Part shown: one piece after another, positions 9,288 through 19,800 of the stretch | Layout: each line of letters opens with the position of its first letter | Numbering within the stretch: position 1 is the stretch's first letter | Origin: Flavobacterium pallidum | Lineage (GTDB): Bacteria; Bacteroidota; Bacteroidia; Flavobacteriales; Flavobacteriaceae | NCBI RefSeq assembly: GCF_003097535.1 | Contig: NZ_CP029187.1 | Span: forward strand, 3,100,001-3,164,000 | DNA length: 64,000 nucleotides | Reading direction: 5' to 3' | Notes under the pieces: model-generated | Database searches by the model: none | What the model was told of the DNA's origin: nothing | The model's input: only the letters and a program-made list of their open reading frames with translations | Position numbers and translations under genes: made by a program

Positions 9288-11534
9288 TTATTTAACTAAC
9301 TCAAATTTTCCATTTAAAGAGGCATCAGAATTGCCACCGACGAAAACCTCGAAATCTCCGGCTTCGGCAGTATTTTGCATATTGATATTATAAAATTTCA
9401 GGTCATCGGAAGAAATCTCGAAAGTGACCGTTTTCATTTCTCCTTTTTTAAGGCTGATTTTTTCAAAGCCTTTCAATTCGCGTACCGGGCGTGTAACGGA
9501 GCCTACTACGTCTTTTACATAAAGTTGTACTACTTCGTCACCATCATAATTCCCTGTGTTTTTTACATCGACTGAGATTTTTACTTTTTGTCCGAAACCG
9601 ATTTTTTCTGACGATAATTTCATGTTGCTGTAATCGAATTTAGTATAGCTTAAACCATAACCAAAAGCATATAATGGACTGTTGTCAACATCAGTATATC
9701 TTGATTTGTATTTCTGCTCAGGATCTGACAGTCCGAGGTAAGGACGGCCTGTGTTTTTATGGTTGTAGTAAATCGGCACCTGGCCGACGTTTCTTGGGAA
9801 AGAGATGGGCAATTTCCCGTTTGGATTGTTATCTCCGAATAATGTCTGTGCAATCGCATCACCGCCGCGCGTGCCGGACCACCAGGTTTCGAGGATGGCA
9901 TCCATGTTTTCATCTTCCCAGGAAAGCGTTAACGGACGCCCGTTCATCAATACCAGAACTACCGGTTTTCCTAGTTTTTTCAACTCGGCCAGAAACTCTT
10001 TTTGCAATCCGGGAAGGTCGATGTTGGTTTGTGAGCCTGCTTCACCCGTTTGGTTTTCGCGCTCACCCATCACGGCTACAATGACATCGGCGTTTTTGGC
10101 GTTATTTAATGCAGCCTGCATCATATCACGTTTCGTTCCGGTGATCTCCACGCCGTTGTCAAAAGTCACTTTGCCACTGTTTCCTAAAACATTCATGACA
10201 CCTTCTTTTACGCTGACGGCGCGTCCGTCCCTTTCACCAAGCGCCGCCCAGGAACCGATGATGTTGAATTCATCTGAAACCAAAGGCCCCACGAACGCAA
10301 TTTTCTGGTCTTTCTTCAGTGGCAGCACATTGTTTTTATTTTTCAGCAACACCAATGATTTTTTGGCGACATCTAAAGCCGCATCGAGAAATTCAGGCTT
10401 ATAGGTGTTTTCCTTCTCCCTTTTCTCGTCGAAATAACGGTATGGATCTTCGAACAAACCCAAATCATATTTTACGTCTAAAACGCGTTTACATGCATCA
10501 TTAATCACTTCGATGGATACTTTTCCTTCATCATAGGATTTTTTGAGTGTGTTCATAAAAGTAGCGCCCACCATATCCATGTCCATCCCGGCATTCAATG
10601 CCAATTGAGCGGCATCCTGGTCATCTTTGGCAAAACCGTGCGCAATCATTTCATTGACACCGGTGTAATCGGAAACGACCATGCCATCAAACTTCCATTC
10701 GCCTTTCAGGACATCGCGGAGCAGGTGTTTGTTCGCCGTCGAGGGTACTCCCGAAATTTCATTAAACGAAGCCATAAACGTCTTCACCCCTGCGTCAACT
10801 GCTGCCTGAAACGGCGGAAGGTACGTATCGCGAAGCACGCGTTCAGACATGTCAGTTGTGTTGTAATCGCGTCCGGCCTCTGCAGCGCCGTAAGCGGCGA
10901 AATGTTTGGCACAGGCCAAAATCGTGTTGTTTTTAGAAAGGTCATCACCCTGAAAACCGCGTACATTCGCTACAGCCAGTTTGCTTCCCAAAAACACATC
11001 TTCACCAGATCCTTCAGAAACACGGCCCCAGCGCGGATCGCGTGCGATATCGACCATCGGTGCAAAAGTCCATTGGATTCCACCTGCAGAAGCTTCAATG
11101 GCCGCAATACGGGCCGCTTTTTCAACTGCTGACGGGTCGAAAGAAGAGGCCATCCCGAGGTTGATAGGGAAAATGGTTTTGTAACCGTGGATTACATCGT
11201 GTCCGAAAAGCAATGGGATTTTGAGCCTTGAATTTTCAACCGCAATTTTCTGGATCATGCGGTTGTTGGCTGCTCCGGTGGCATTCAGTACAGATCCGAC
11301 TTTTCCCTGCTGTATCCTTGTGATATAATTATCGCCAGATTTTGGGCCGGTCACGGTGCCGTCAGAAGTGAACTGCACCAATTGATATATTTTTTCATCG
11401 ACGGTCATTTTTGACATCAGGTCGGCGACAAATTCCGCTTTCGGCTTAATCTTCTGCGTCTTATCCTCTTTCTTTTTTTGTCCGTAACCCGATGCCAGCG
11501 TGAGCATGGATAATAGTAATAATCCTTTTTTCAT
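9288..11534 (-). CDS. bglX: GH3 beta-glucosidase (BglX-like), periplasmic
   Basis: 748 residues, a normal length for three-domain GH3 enzymes, with a signal peptide (MKKGLLLLSMLTLASGYG). The (beta/alpha)8 domain carries the substrate-binding stretch LLFGHDVIHGYKT and the nucleophile D289 in MVVSDYTG. The alpha/beta sandwich follows, and a C-terminal fibronectin III-like domain begins near residue 640 (YSNMKLSSEKI onwards). It should release glucose from the non-reducing end of beta-gluco-oligosaccharides in the periplasm. Next to GH144-type enzymes a beta-1,2-glucosidase role is plausible, because beta-1,2-specific members of GH3 are known, but sequence alone does not fix the linkage. Confidence 0.93.
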   Translation of the reverse strand: MKKGLLLLSMLTLASGYGQKKKEDKTQKIKPKAEFVADLMSKMTVDEKIYQLVQFTSDGTVTGPKSGDNYITRIQQGKVGSVLNATGAANNRMIQKIAVENSRLKIPLLFGHDVIHGYKTIFPINLGMASSFDPSAVEKAARIAAIEASAGGIQWTFAPMVDIARDPRWGRVSEGSGEDVFLGSKLAVANVRGFQGDDLSKNNTILACAKHFAAYGAAEAGRDYNTTDMSERVLRDTYLPPFQAAVDAGVKTFMASFNEISGVPSTANKHLLRDVLKGEWKFDGMVVSDYTGVNEMIAHGFAKDDQDAAQLALNAGMDMDMVGATFMNTLKKSYDEGKVSIEVINDACKRVLDVKYDLGLFEDPYRYFDEKREKENTYKPEFLDAALDVAKKSLVLLKNKNNVLPLKKDQKIAFVGPLVSDEFNIIGSWAALGERDGRAVSVKEGVMNVLGNSGKVTFDNGVEITGTKRDMMQAALNNAKNADVIVAVMGERENQTGEAGSQTNIDLPGLQKEFLAELKKLGKPVVLVLMNGRPLTLSWEDENMDAILETWWSGTRGGDAIAQTLFGDNNPNGKLPISFPRNVGQVPIYYNHKNTGRPYLGLSDPEQKYKSRYTDVDNSPLYAFGYGLSYTKFDYSNMKLSSEKIGFGQKVKISVDVKNTGNYDGDEVVQLYVKDVVGSVTRPVRELKGFEKISLKKGEMKTVTFEISSDDLKFYNINMQNTAEAGDFEVFVGGNSDASLNGKFELVK

Positions 11535-11577
11535 TTTGTCTGTTTATGTTTTTGCCTTACGGCTGAATTGGTTCTTA

Positions 11578-12981
11578 TTAAAAATCGTATTTTCCGGAAT
11601 GGAAACCCAGACGGAGCAATCCCTGTTTCACTTCAGGGGCATTCATAAATAATTTCCATAATAATCCGGAACGGTAATTTTCGATCATGGCCACCATAGG
11701 TCCCTGGTCGATGGCTAAATATTGTTTTGCTGAGGCTTTGGCTTCACAGCTATGGGCATCGTAAAATCCTGCAACACCCCACAATTCAGCATTGTAGTTT
11801 TCGTAAAAATTGCGCATTGCCGCGAGCGATTCCTGCGGAGTATAAACAATCGAACTGATGGCGGCTGTGGGAGAAACCACTCCGAAATCATTATTGGGCA
11901 TATGGGCATTGTAGCCAATGCGTTTTTTCGAATCATAACCGATCGTACCTTCTTCATTAACCGAGTAGGAAGCCGTCAATCCCCAGTAATCCTTGCCGTA
12001 GCATTTGAAGTTCTTCGGGTTTTTAACACAATATTCGTAGTCAATTTTTACCTGGTTTACATTCAAATCCCAATAATTGGCGTACTTGTCAGACAAATCG
12101 TGAGGGTCGAGGCCAACATAAGTATAGTGCGTCCAGAATAATGGCCCTCCGAACTCGGCCGCACCATTATGCTTCAGGATCAGCGGCAGGCCATATTTTT
12201 TATCTTGCGAAACGATATTGCCTCCCCTTGCCCAGCAGTTGTGGTAAACCGATGGATTTATGGGATGTGTCGGGGACGCAGCAGCCAGCACATACGTTAC
12301 CAGCGTTTCGTTGTAACCCTCAAGAGGGAAATTCATCTGCCATGCATAATCGGGAGACCAGTGCCAATACAGTTTTTGCCCGTTATTGGTGTACCAATTG
12401 TAATCCACACCTTTCCAAAGAACGTCATATTTTTGCGCCAGCTTTTTTTCTTCGGCAGTACCATTTTTGAAATATTCCCTGACGCAGAGGATGCCTTCGC
12501 AGAGAAATGATGTTTCAACAAGGTCGCCACCGTTGTCCTTCTTCCCAAACGGAATCACTTTTCCCGTATTCCCGTTGAGCCAATGCGGCCAGGCACCGTG
12601 AAACCTGTCTGCGGAAGCGAGGAAATCAGCAATTTTGTCAAGTCTTTCGAGTGCCTGCCCTTTTTCAATATATTTTTGATTAAGCGCTGCGATGATTGAC
12701 ATCAACCCAAATCCTGACCCGCCGACGGCAATGATATGTGCATCGTTTTCAGGGTAATTCCCGTCCGGGAAAAACCTTTCGCGCGCCATGCCGGAATTGG
12801 GTTCTGCATAATCCCAGAAATACCTGAACGTTTGTTTTTCTACCAGATCAACCAGTTGTTCATCTGTAAGTTTTTGAACCGATTCGTTTTTTGATTGTGC
12901 CGGCGCTCTCTTTTCATCAGACTTACATCCGATGGTGAAAACGAGCAGGCAGATTGAAATGATGATTTTCCTCATGAACAA
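11578..12981 (-). CDS. Glucoamylase-like (PF10091) lipoprotein, GH144-type endo-beta-1,2-glucanase candidate, copy 1
   Basis: 467 residues; MFMRKIIISICLLVFTIGC is a lipoprotein signal with Cys19 as the lipidated residue. The rest is an (alpha/alpha)6-type 'glycoamylase' domain. D149, D153 and E156 in KDNGGDLVETSF and E225 in EGYNE have the spacing (0, +4, +7, +76) I recall for the acidic residues studied in the Chitinophaga GH144 beta-1,2-glucanase, so an active hydrolase is likely. It is adjacent (3 bp) to a paralogue of nearly equal length and upstream of GH3. The old name 'glucoamylase' should not be read as alpha-1,4 activity. Confidence 0.87.
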   Translation of the reverse strand: MFMRKIIISICLLVFTIGCKSDEKRAPAQSKNESVQKLTDEQLVDLVEKQTFRYFWDYAEPNSGMARERFFPDGNYPENDAHIIAVGGSGFGLMSIIAALNQKYIEKGQALERLDKIADFLASADRFHGAWPHWLNGNTGKVIPFGKKDNGGDLVETSFLCEGILCVREYFKNGTAEEKKLAQKYDVLWKGVDYNWYTNNGQKLYWHWSPDYAWQMNFPLEGYNETLVTYVLAAASPTHPINPSVYHNCWARGGNIVSQDKKYGLPLILKHNGAAEFGGPLFWTHYTYVGLDPHDLSDKYANYWDLNVNQVKIDYEYCVKNPKNFKCYGKDYWGLTASYSVNEEGTIGYDSKKRIGYNAHMPNNDFGVVSPTAAISSIVYTPQESLAAMRNFYENYNAELWGVAGFYDAHSCEAKASAKQYLAIDQGPMVAMIENYRSGLLWKLFMNAPEVKQGLLRLGFHSGKYDF

Positions 12982-12984
12982 AAT

Positions 12985-14382
12985 TTAAAATCCGTATTTG
13001 CCTGAATGGAACCCAAGGCTGATTAATCCTTGTTTGATTTCCGGTGCATTCATGAATAAATTCCATAGAAGCCCTGACCTGTAATTCTCAATCATTACCG
13101 CCTGTGGCCCCTGATCGATGGCGAGATACCTTCTGGCATTCCAATTGTATTGTATGCTGTGTGCATCATAAAATCCGGCTACACCCCACGACTGGGTTTT
13201 ATAATTTTCATATAGATTGTGCATTACTTTCAATGACTCCTGGGGCAGGTAGACTAGGGAACTTACTGCTGCCGTTGGAGAAATTACGCCTTTGTCGTTA
13301 CTAGGCATGTGTGCGTCATATCCTACACTGCCATCATTATTGCGGGAATAGGATGCAGTCAATCCCCAATAATTCGGGCCATAACCCGCATGTCCATTAG
13401 GATTGTCGACACAATACAGGTACTGCGACCGATTGTGGTTGTAATTGACATCCCAATAATTTGCATATGCATCATTCAATTGGTTCGGATCTAAACCGAG
13501 GTAAGAATAATGCGACCAGAATAATGGCCCGCCCGTAGCTTCTGCACCGTTATGCTTAAAAATAAGTGGTAATCCGTAATAGGCTGCCCCCGATAAAATC
13601 CCGCCACCTCTCGCCCATCCATTGTGATACGGTGAGGCCGTTATCGGATGCGTGGGTGAAGCAGCTGCCATCACATAGGTAATAAGGCATTCGTTGTACC
13701 CTTCGAGCGGGAAATTCATTTCCCATTGATATTCCGGTGACCAGTGCCAATACAATACATCCTGGTTGTTCCTGTACCAATCCCAATCGACACCCTTCCA
13801 AAGCGCGTCATATTTTTGGGACAAAGCCAGTTCATCGGCAGTTCCATTTTTGAAATATTCCCTGATGGCAATCATTCCTACGGTGAGGAAAGACGTTTCC
13901 ACCAAATCACCACCGTTGTCTTTTGTCCCGAAAGGAATAACATGTCCGTTCGTCCCGTTGATCCAATGCGGCCAGGCTCCGTGAAACCTGTCTGCGGAAA
14001 CGAGGAAATCCGCTATTTTATTCAACCGTGCAATTCCTTCTGCCCTGCTCACATAACCACGCTCAATTCCTGCGACGAGTGCCATCAATCCGAAGCCTGA
14101 GCCTCCGGTCGTTACGATATTCTGATCATTTGACGGATCATCAATATGGTAACGCTCGCGGGCCATTCCCGAATTGGTTTGTGCAAAATCCCAGAAATAT
14201 TTGAAGGTCTGTTTTTCAACCAGGTCCAGCAGCGCTTCATCCGAAAGTGGCGTTTCGGGAACGGTTGGATTTTCAGGATTGGTAGGATTTTCAGGCCCTG
14301 AGGTAGATTTAGTGGGCTCCGAACTGCTGCAATCCATGAATAAAATAAGTGACAAAAATGGTATGATCTGGAAAAGTTTCAT
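12985..14382 (-). CDS. Glucoamylase-like (PF10091) lipoprotein, GH144-type candidate, copy 2
   Basis: 465 residues with lipoprotein signal MKLFQIIPFLSLILFMDC, then a Pro/Asn/Glu-rich linker (PENPTNPENPTVPETP) that should hold the enzyme away from the membrane. The catalytic domain is a close paralogue of the next gene: KDNGGDLVETSF, NFPLEGYNE and the C-terminal GLISLGFHSGKYGF are all kept. The four acidic residues proposed as functional are conserved. Copy 1 lacks the proline-rich linker, so the two may sit at different distances from the membrane or differ in chain-length preference. It follows the LamG gene after a hairpin. Confidence 0.87.
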   Translation of the reverse strand: MKLFQIIPFLSLILFMDCSSSEPTKSTSGPENPTNPENPTVPETPLSDEALLDLVEKQTFKYFWDFAQTNSGMARERYHIDDPSNDQNIVTTGGSGFGLMALVAGIERGYVSRAEGIARLNKIADFLVSADRFHGAWPHWINGTNGHVIPFGTKDNGGDLVETSFLTVGMIAIREYFKNGTADELALSQKYDALWKGVDWDWYRNNQDVLYWHWSPEYQWEMNFPLEGYNECLITYVMAAASPTHPITASPYHNGWARGGGILSGAAYYGLPLIFKHNGAEATGGPLFWSHYSYLGLDPNQLNDAYANYWDVNYNHNRSQYLYCVDNPNGHAGYGPNYWGLTASYSRNNDGSVGYDAHMPSNDKGVISPTAAVSSLVYLPQESLKVMHNLYENYKTQSWGVAGFYDAHSIQYNWNARRYLAIDQGPQAVMIENYRSGLLWNLFMNAPEIKQGLISLGFHSGKYGF

Positions 14383-14394
14383 TCGCTTTTTAAA

Positions 14395-14433
14395 ATAATG
14401 CCTGCCAAGTCAGAAAACTGTGACAGGCATTAT
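14395..14433 (-). terminator. Intercistronic hairpin between LamG and GH144-type genes
   Basis: A 10-bp perfect stem (ATAATGCCTG with CAGGCATTAT) with a 19-nt loop, followed on the minus strand by TTTTAAAAA. It is probably a weak terminator or processing site that makes susC/susD/LamG transcripts more abundant than the enzyme genes. Confidence 0.55.
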
Positions 14434-14451
14434 GTATTAGGTTTTATTAAG

Positions 14452-15330
14452 TTATTTTTTTCCTGCGAAAAGATCCTGGACTTCGGTTTGGCTCAACGGA
14501 ATGTTGTACAACCTGAATTGGTCTAAGCCGCCTTTCCAGTTTGAATACAGCCAATTTGGATCCTGGTCGGGTGGATTTTGCTTTTGAGGGCCATTCCCAA
14601 TCCTGAAGCCTGTAATCTTGGAATCGTCAAGATTGATTGGTCCGTGTGTTCCCCAGGTCTTGGTGCCTCTATTCACACCGTCTATGTACATTGTGAATCC
14701 TGAAGTCGTTGCATCGTAAACGAAAGCAAAATGGTGCCACTGGTTGTCTAAAACGCCTTCAATAGAGTTCTCGTTTTCCCAGGTCATCCAGGTGTCGGCC
14801 ATGTTTTTATCTATCATAACGAACTTGATTGCCGCTGCAGAGGCAGAAGCGCCGTATTGATCAAAAAGCAACATCATAGTACCACCTGACCAGTGTTGGT
14901 TTGAAGATGGAATACTGAAAATGTGTTCAGCTCCGGGATTGGCACCATTTTTAGTTTGCCCGTTGTGTTTTTCCCAGAAGGCTACGGTAAAACTTTCGGC
15001 AGTCGTTGCCCAGTCGTTTGGTTTGGGATAGCTGATCATTTTGTCGGTATCGCCTTGTGCTGCTTTTCCGCTGACGCCGTCAATTTGTGTGAAATTGTTT
15101 TCTGTCGGGAATTTGGCACGGGTCTCATCTACGGCCCTCATCAGCGGGTTTTCGCTTTCACGATCGAAAGTGACGAAGAACTTCAATGGGCCTCCGGCGG
15201 GATTTTCATCCTCAGGATATTCACCCATAGCAGGATGATCCATATTTTGCTGGCAGCCCGCCATAGACAAGACAGCAATGAGTGCGAGTCCTGTCTTTCC
15301 AAGGTTAAATTTAATTTTTTTCATATTCAT
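14452..15330 (-). CDS. LamG/concanavalin A-like lipoprotein, putative surface glycan-binding protein
   Basis: 292 residues. The signal ends in LSMAGC (lipobox), so it is a lipoprotein. After a short acidic linker (PEDENPAGG) there is one LamG-like jelly roll: ESFTVAFWEKH, then WHHFAFVYDATTSGFTMYIDG and a final GGLDQFRLYNIPLS, which are hallmark strands of the fold. No catalytic residues are apparent. Its position directly after susD, where SusE/SusF-type surface glycan-binding proteins sit, points to substrate capture at the outer membrane. Start could be Met1 or Met3 (MNMKK). Confidence 0.82.
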   Translation of the reverse strand: MNMKKIKFNLGKTGLALIAVLSMAGCQQNMDHPAMGEYPEDENPAGGPLKFFVTFDRESENPLMRAVDETRAKFPTENNFTQIDGVSGKAAQGDTDKMISYPKPNDWATTAESFTVAFWEKHNGQTKNGANPGAEHIFSIPSSNQHWSGGTMMLLFDQYGASASAAAIKFVMIDKNMADTWMTWENENSIEGVLDNQWHHFAFVYDATTSGFTMYIDGVNRGTKTWGTHGPINLDDSKITGFRIGNGPQKQNPPDQDPNWLYSNWKGGLDQFRLYNIPLSQTEVQDLFAGKK

Positions 15331-15366
15331 ATAATTTAATGTAAGTGATTGTTACTTACGGCATTA

Positions 15367-16851
15367 TTAGTAATTAGGATTCTGCGCTATTATACCCTGG
15401 GATTCATCAATTACAGTTTGCGGAACAGGGTAAAATTTGTTCTTATCCTGGTAACCCAAACCGCCTAAAACCGACACGGCATCTCCCCAACGGACAAGGT
15501 CATAGAAACGCTCCCCTTCCATTGCCAGTTCTACACGTCTTTCGTGTTTGATAGCAGCTCTGACAGTTCCCTGATCTCCTGAAACCACATCGGGTAATAC
15601 CCCTGCGTTATTTCCACGTGCTCTCGCACGGACCCGGTTAAGGTAGTCTGTTGCAACAGCCGTTTGTCCGCTTTCATTTGCCGCTTCAGCAGCCATGAGC
15701 AATACATCTGCAAAACGAATGATGCGGATATTTGACCAATGGTTCTTGTTTTCACCGAAATTCTCCCTTTCAGATTTCAATGTATAGGCTTTTTTATTCC
15801 AATATTGCTGTGCCAATGGTGGAACACCCGGAAGTACATTTCCATCGCCGTCATCCTGCCCTGAGTAAAGGATTGTAGCCGCTTTGCGTGGATCGCCTGG
15901 TTCAAAAGCATCAACAAGTGCCTGTGTAGGCACATTGAAACCCCATCCTAAATCCCAAGTACTGCTGCCGCGTACTCCTTGAGATTCCCAGTAATTGCTG
16001 GAGTAATTTTGTCCGGCAATCCTTGTAAACTGTACTTCAAAAATAGATTCTGCTGAATTATCGGCTTTTTGAAGAAACAATTCATCGAAATCCGGATAGA
16101 GGTCGTAACCGTAGGTCATTACAGTTTCAAATTGCGTTAGTGCCTGACTCCAGTTTTGCTGATACAGGTACAATTTCCCCAAAAGTGCCGTTGCAAAACC
16201 TTTTGTAGCACGACCTGGGTAAGCAGGCCATGAAACTGGTAAATGCTCAATGGAATATTGAAGGTCGGCAACAATCTGTGCATCAATGTCAGTGATAGAT
16301 GACTTGACTTTATAAGAGTCAGATGGATTTACAACCCTGTTAAGCACGAGCGGAACCTCGCCGTAATCCCTCCTGAGTTCAAAATAGCATAGAGCCCTGA
16401 ATACGCTAGCTTCAGCCTTGTTAGTCAATGTGCCTTCAGTAACGTCGCCTGATTCCTCAATATCTGCAATCAAATCATTGCAATCGAAGATTAGATTAAA
16501 ATGACCTCCCCAATTGCTTGCGGCAAAACCTTCTACAGCAGAATATTGGTAAGCGTCAAAAATTGTTCCAAAGGCAGCGGCATCATCTGACGTGCTTCCT
16601 TTTGCAGCATCATCAGAGCGGATGCTCTGGAACCAATATCGGGTCCAATCCGCAATTCCGGCCTGTGTCCTGAATTTGGCATAAAGACCAAATGCCTGTG
16701 CATCGAATCCGCCAACGGTGACCTCACCCGGGACAGCCTGCCCTTCGGGTTTTTTATCTAAAAATTCGTCATCATTACACGACCCAAGAATCATGGTTCC
16801 TGCAATCGCAACGATAAATAATCTTTTAATGCTTTTATTTTTCATAATCAT
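15367..16851 (-). CDS. susD: SusD/RagB family outer-membrane lipoprotein
   Basis: 494 residues. The signal ends ILGSC (lipobox) and is followed by NDDEFLDKKPEG, the acidic export-type start seen in surface lipoproteins and the typical SusD opening. Tetratricopeptide-like helices and the C-terminal NRVRARARG and ERRVELAMEGERFYDLVRWGD stretches are SusD signatures. It forms the lid over the SusC transporter and binds oligosaccharide before import. It starts 7 bases after susC ends, so the pair is co-transcribed and probably coupled. Confidence 0.95.
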   Translation of the reverse strand: MIMKNKSIKRLFIVAIAGTMILGSCNDDEFLDKKPEGQAVPGEVTVGGFDAQAFGLYAKFRTQAGIADWTRYWFQSIRSDDAAKGSTSDDAAAFGTIFDAYQYSAVEGFAASNWGGHFNLIFDCNDLIADIEESGDVTEGTLTNKAEASVFRALCYFELRRDYGEVPLVLNRVVNPSDSYKVKSSITDIDAQIVADLQYSIEHLPVSWPAYPGRATKGFATALLGKLYLYQQNWSQALTQFETVMTYGYDLYPDFDELFLQKADNSAESIFEVQFTRIAGQNYSSNYWESQGVRGSSTWDLGWGFNVPTQALVDAFEPGDPRKAATILYSGQDDGDGNVLPGVPPLAQQYWNKKAYTLKSERENFGENKNHWSNIRIIRFADVLLMAAEAANESGQTAVATDYLNRVRARARGNNAGVLPDVVSGDQGTVRAAIKHERRVELAMEGERFYDLVRWGDAVSVLGGLGYQDKNKFYPVPQTVIDESQGIIAQNPNY

Positions 16852-16858
16852 TTTTTTT

Positions 16859-19800
16859 TTAGAAAGTTACACTAAGCCCAAGTGAATAAATTGCGGGAAC
16901 CGGATAACCGCCCGTGTCTACACCGAATCTTGTAGGACTACCCGGAGCTTCAGGCGAAAATCCTGAATTGTTAGCCCATGTAAAAGGATTTTGCGCATTG
17001 AGGTACAGTCTAAGATTTTGGATAGATATACTTTCGAGAAATTTCGTATCAAAAGAATATCCCAATTGGATGTTCCTTAATCTCATATAACTTCCGTCTT
17101 CAATCATGTAAGAGGAATTGTTGTTGACATTATATCCTGTAGCAGTATTAAGCCTAGGCTCCCAGTTGGATGTACCAGGGCCATTCCAGGCATTAAGCCT
17201 GTCAGACCTGAAGTTAAAAGGCGCAAATGTTGATCCGTTACCCCAGTCTCTCCAAATCTCATTTCCGTAAACTCCCTGGAAATCTGCAGAAAAACTGAAA
17301 TTCTTGTAGTTTAAATTGAAAGAGAATCCATAAGTGAAATCAGGTGTTGGGTTGCCAATAATACCGCGGTCATCACCATCAATCACGCCGTCGTTGTTCC
17401 TATCCTTAAATTTAAGGTCACCCACATCATAACTTCCAAGGGCACTTGGAGGTGAAGCGAGGATATCAGCATAAGACTGGTACACGCCTTCGACTTCATA
17501 ACCATAAAATGCACCGATTGGAGCACCTGCTTTTACAATTGATGAGCCGTTTTGGAAAATGGATCCGGAATCATAAGTTGAAATCACTTCGTTTTCAAAA
17601 GTTGTAATGTTTCCTGACACGGAATATTCAAAATCACCAACCTTATCTTTCCACGTTCCCATCAATTCAATTCCTTTGTTGCTTATTTCCCCCGCATTTA
17701 CATATTTACGAGACGCTTGATTACCGCCGAAGAATACGAAATCCAACAAATCACTGGTCTTTTTGTCATAATAATTTGCTTCAAGGGACAAACGGTTTTT
17801 CAGCGTGGCCAATTCAAAACCAAATTCATAAGAAGTAACCACCTCCCAATTGAGTTCATCATTTGGAATGAATGCGCTTGTTAATCCTATTGCAGGATCA
17901 TCACCGAATACCGCAGCTCCGGCCGTTCCTGCCACAAATCCCGGATATGCCGGATAAGGGATGCTGCTTACCTGATTTCCAAGTTGTCCTGCTGATCCTT
18001 TTATTTTTAGATAATTGAACGCCGAATTATCCATAAAAGATTCCTTTGAAATTTCCCATGCAGCTCCTACGGACCAGGCATTGAATTTCTTTGTAAGCTC
18101 TGAAGAAGCATCATTCCTGTAAGTAGCGTTCAATAGGTATTTCCCATCGTAATTATATAATACCCTTGCCAGATAAGACACTGTCGAGCGGCTGTCCTCG
18201 CTTGAATTGGAAACCCTCGATGCGATATCACCAAAAGGGGAAACATTAATATACCAGAAACGTGGGTCGTTCGGAATCTGGAAGCCATTCTTAACGTCGG
18301 CTAACACTGTACCGTCCATCGAACTGTATCTTGTTTCTGAACGTGTATAACCAAAAACCGAGGCAAATTCGTGCTTTCCAAAACTTTTGTCGTAAGTCAG
18401 CAACAGTTCCTGTTGCACATATTGAGCGTCACTTTTGAATTGATTGACTTTAGTTACTGTATTTCCTGAATATGGTGTCAGCTGGTTTGAATCAGCATCA
18501 AATACGTCAAAAACCGGCGTATATCCGCGACCTCTTGAAAAACCAAGATCGGCAAGGTAATTTCCTCTGATCTTCAGGTTGTCAATCAGCTTAAACTCAG
18601 CAAAAGCATTCCCTACGAAACGGGTATCACGATTAATCTGTGTCCCATTATTTACAACGTCAACACTTGCAAGTGGGTTACCAATCTGCGGACCGCCAAT
18701 CTCCGAAGGCAACTGATTGTACACACCTTCCGCTACGTTAAAAGGTGTAACTATAGGTGTTGCATTTAATGCTGAGTTAAAGTCATGAAGTTGCGGCAAT
18801 CTGGCATCATAACCATTCATACCAACACCTACTTTAAAACGATCGCTTACCTTTAACTCATCATTGATACTGAATGTAAATTTTTTAAACTCTTCGTTTT
18901 TAATCAATCCATCTTCCTGCGTATAACCTGCTCCAACGTATATCCTGTTTTTGTCTGTACCATTGGATACCGAAATGTTATACATTGTAATCATTGGGTT
19001 ATTGGCTGAAATTTCATCCACCCAATTGGTATCACCCATGTAAAGGGCATAATCATAGGGTGTAAGCCCTTGATTGGCCCGTTGCTGATTGTAAAGTGTC
19101 CTGAACTGATCGCCATTCGTCATACTTGGCGCATCTTTAATATCTTTCACACCTGTTGAAGTGTTGAAATTTACGACCGTTTTACCTTCTTTCGCTTTTT
19201 TAGTGCTAATGATAATTACCCCATTTGCACCTCTTACCCCAAATACTGCCAACGATGAAGGATCTTTTAAAACTTCAATCGAATCGATGTCGTTAGGATT
19301 GACGAAACTCATATTATCGTTCCAGATTCCATCAATTACATAAAGTGGTTTTGTTTTAAACTTACTCACAGTACCACGAATCCTGATGTCGGGCTCCTGT
19401 CCCGGCTGTCCGGCATTGGTAATCTGTAAACCTGCTACTTTTCCCTGCAATGACGCCACGGGATTGGTATTCGGTTTGTCTGCCACATCGCTGCCTTTCA
19501 CCTTTACAATTGATCCGGTAAGGTCCCGCTTGCTTGCAGTACCATAACCAATGACCACCACTTCAGAAAGGTCCGTGGTTGCAGGTTTCAGGGACACGGT
19601 CATTCCTGCTGAAGCAACAACTGTCTGTGACTGATAACCCATAAACGAAAATTGAAGCTGGTCACCCGGATTTGCTGCGACCGAGAAATTACCGTCCATG
19701 TCGGTAATGGTACCGGTTGTTGATGATACTAATGTAACACTCACACCCGGCATAGGCATCCCCATCTCATCTAACACTTTACCTGAAATGTTCTGGGCAG

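Noticed and set aside
11578..14382. True starch glucoamylases
   Set aside because: The PF10091 fold and acidic residue spacing fit GH144-type beta-glucanases better than GH15.
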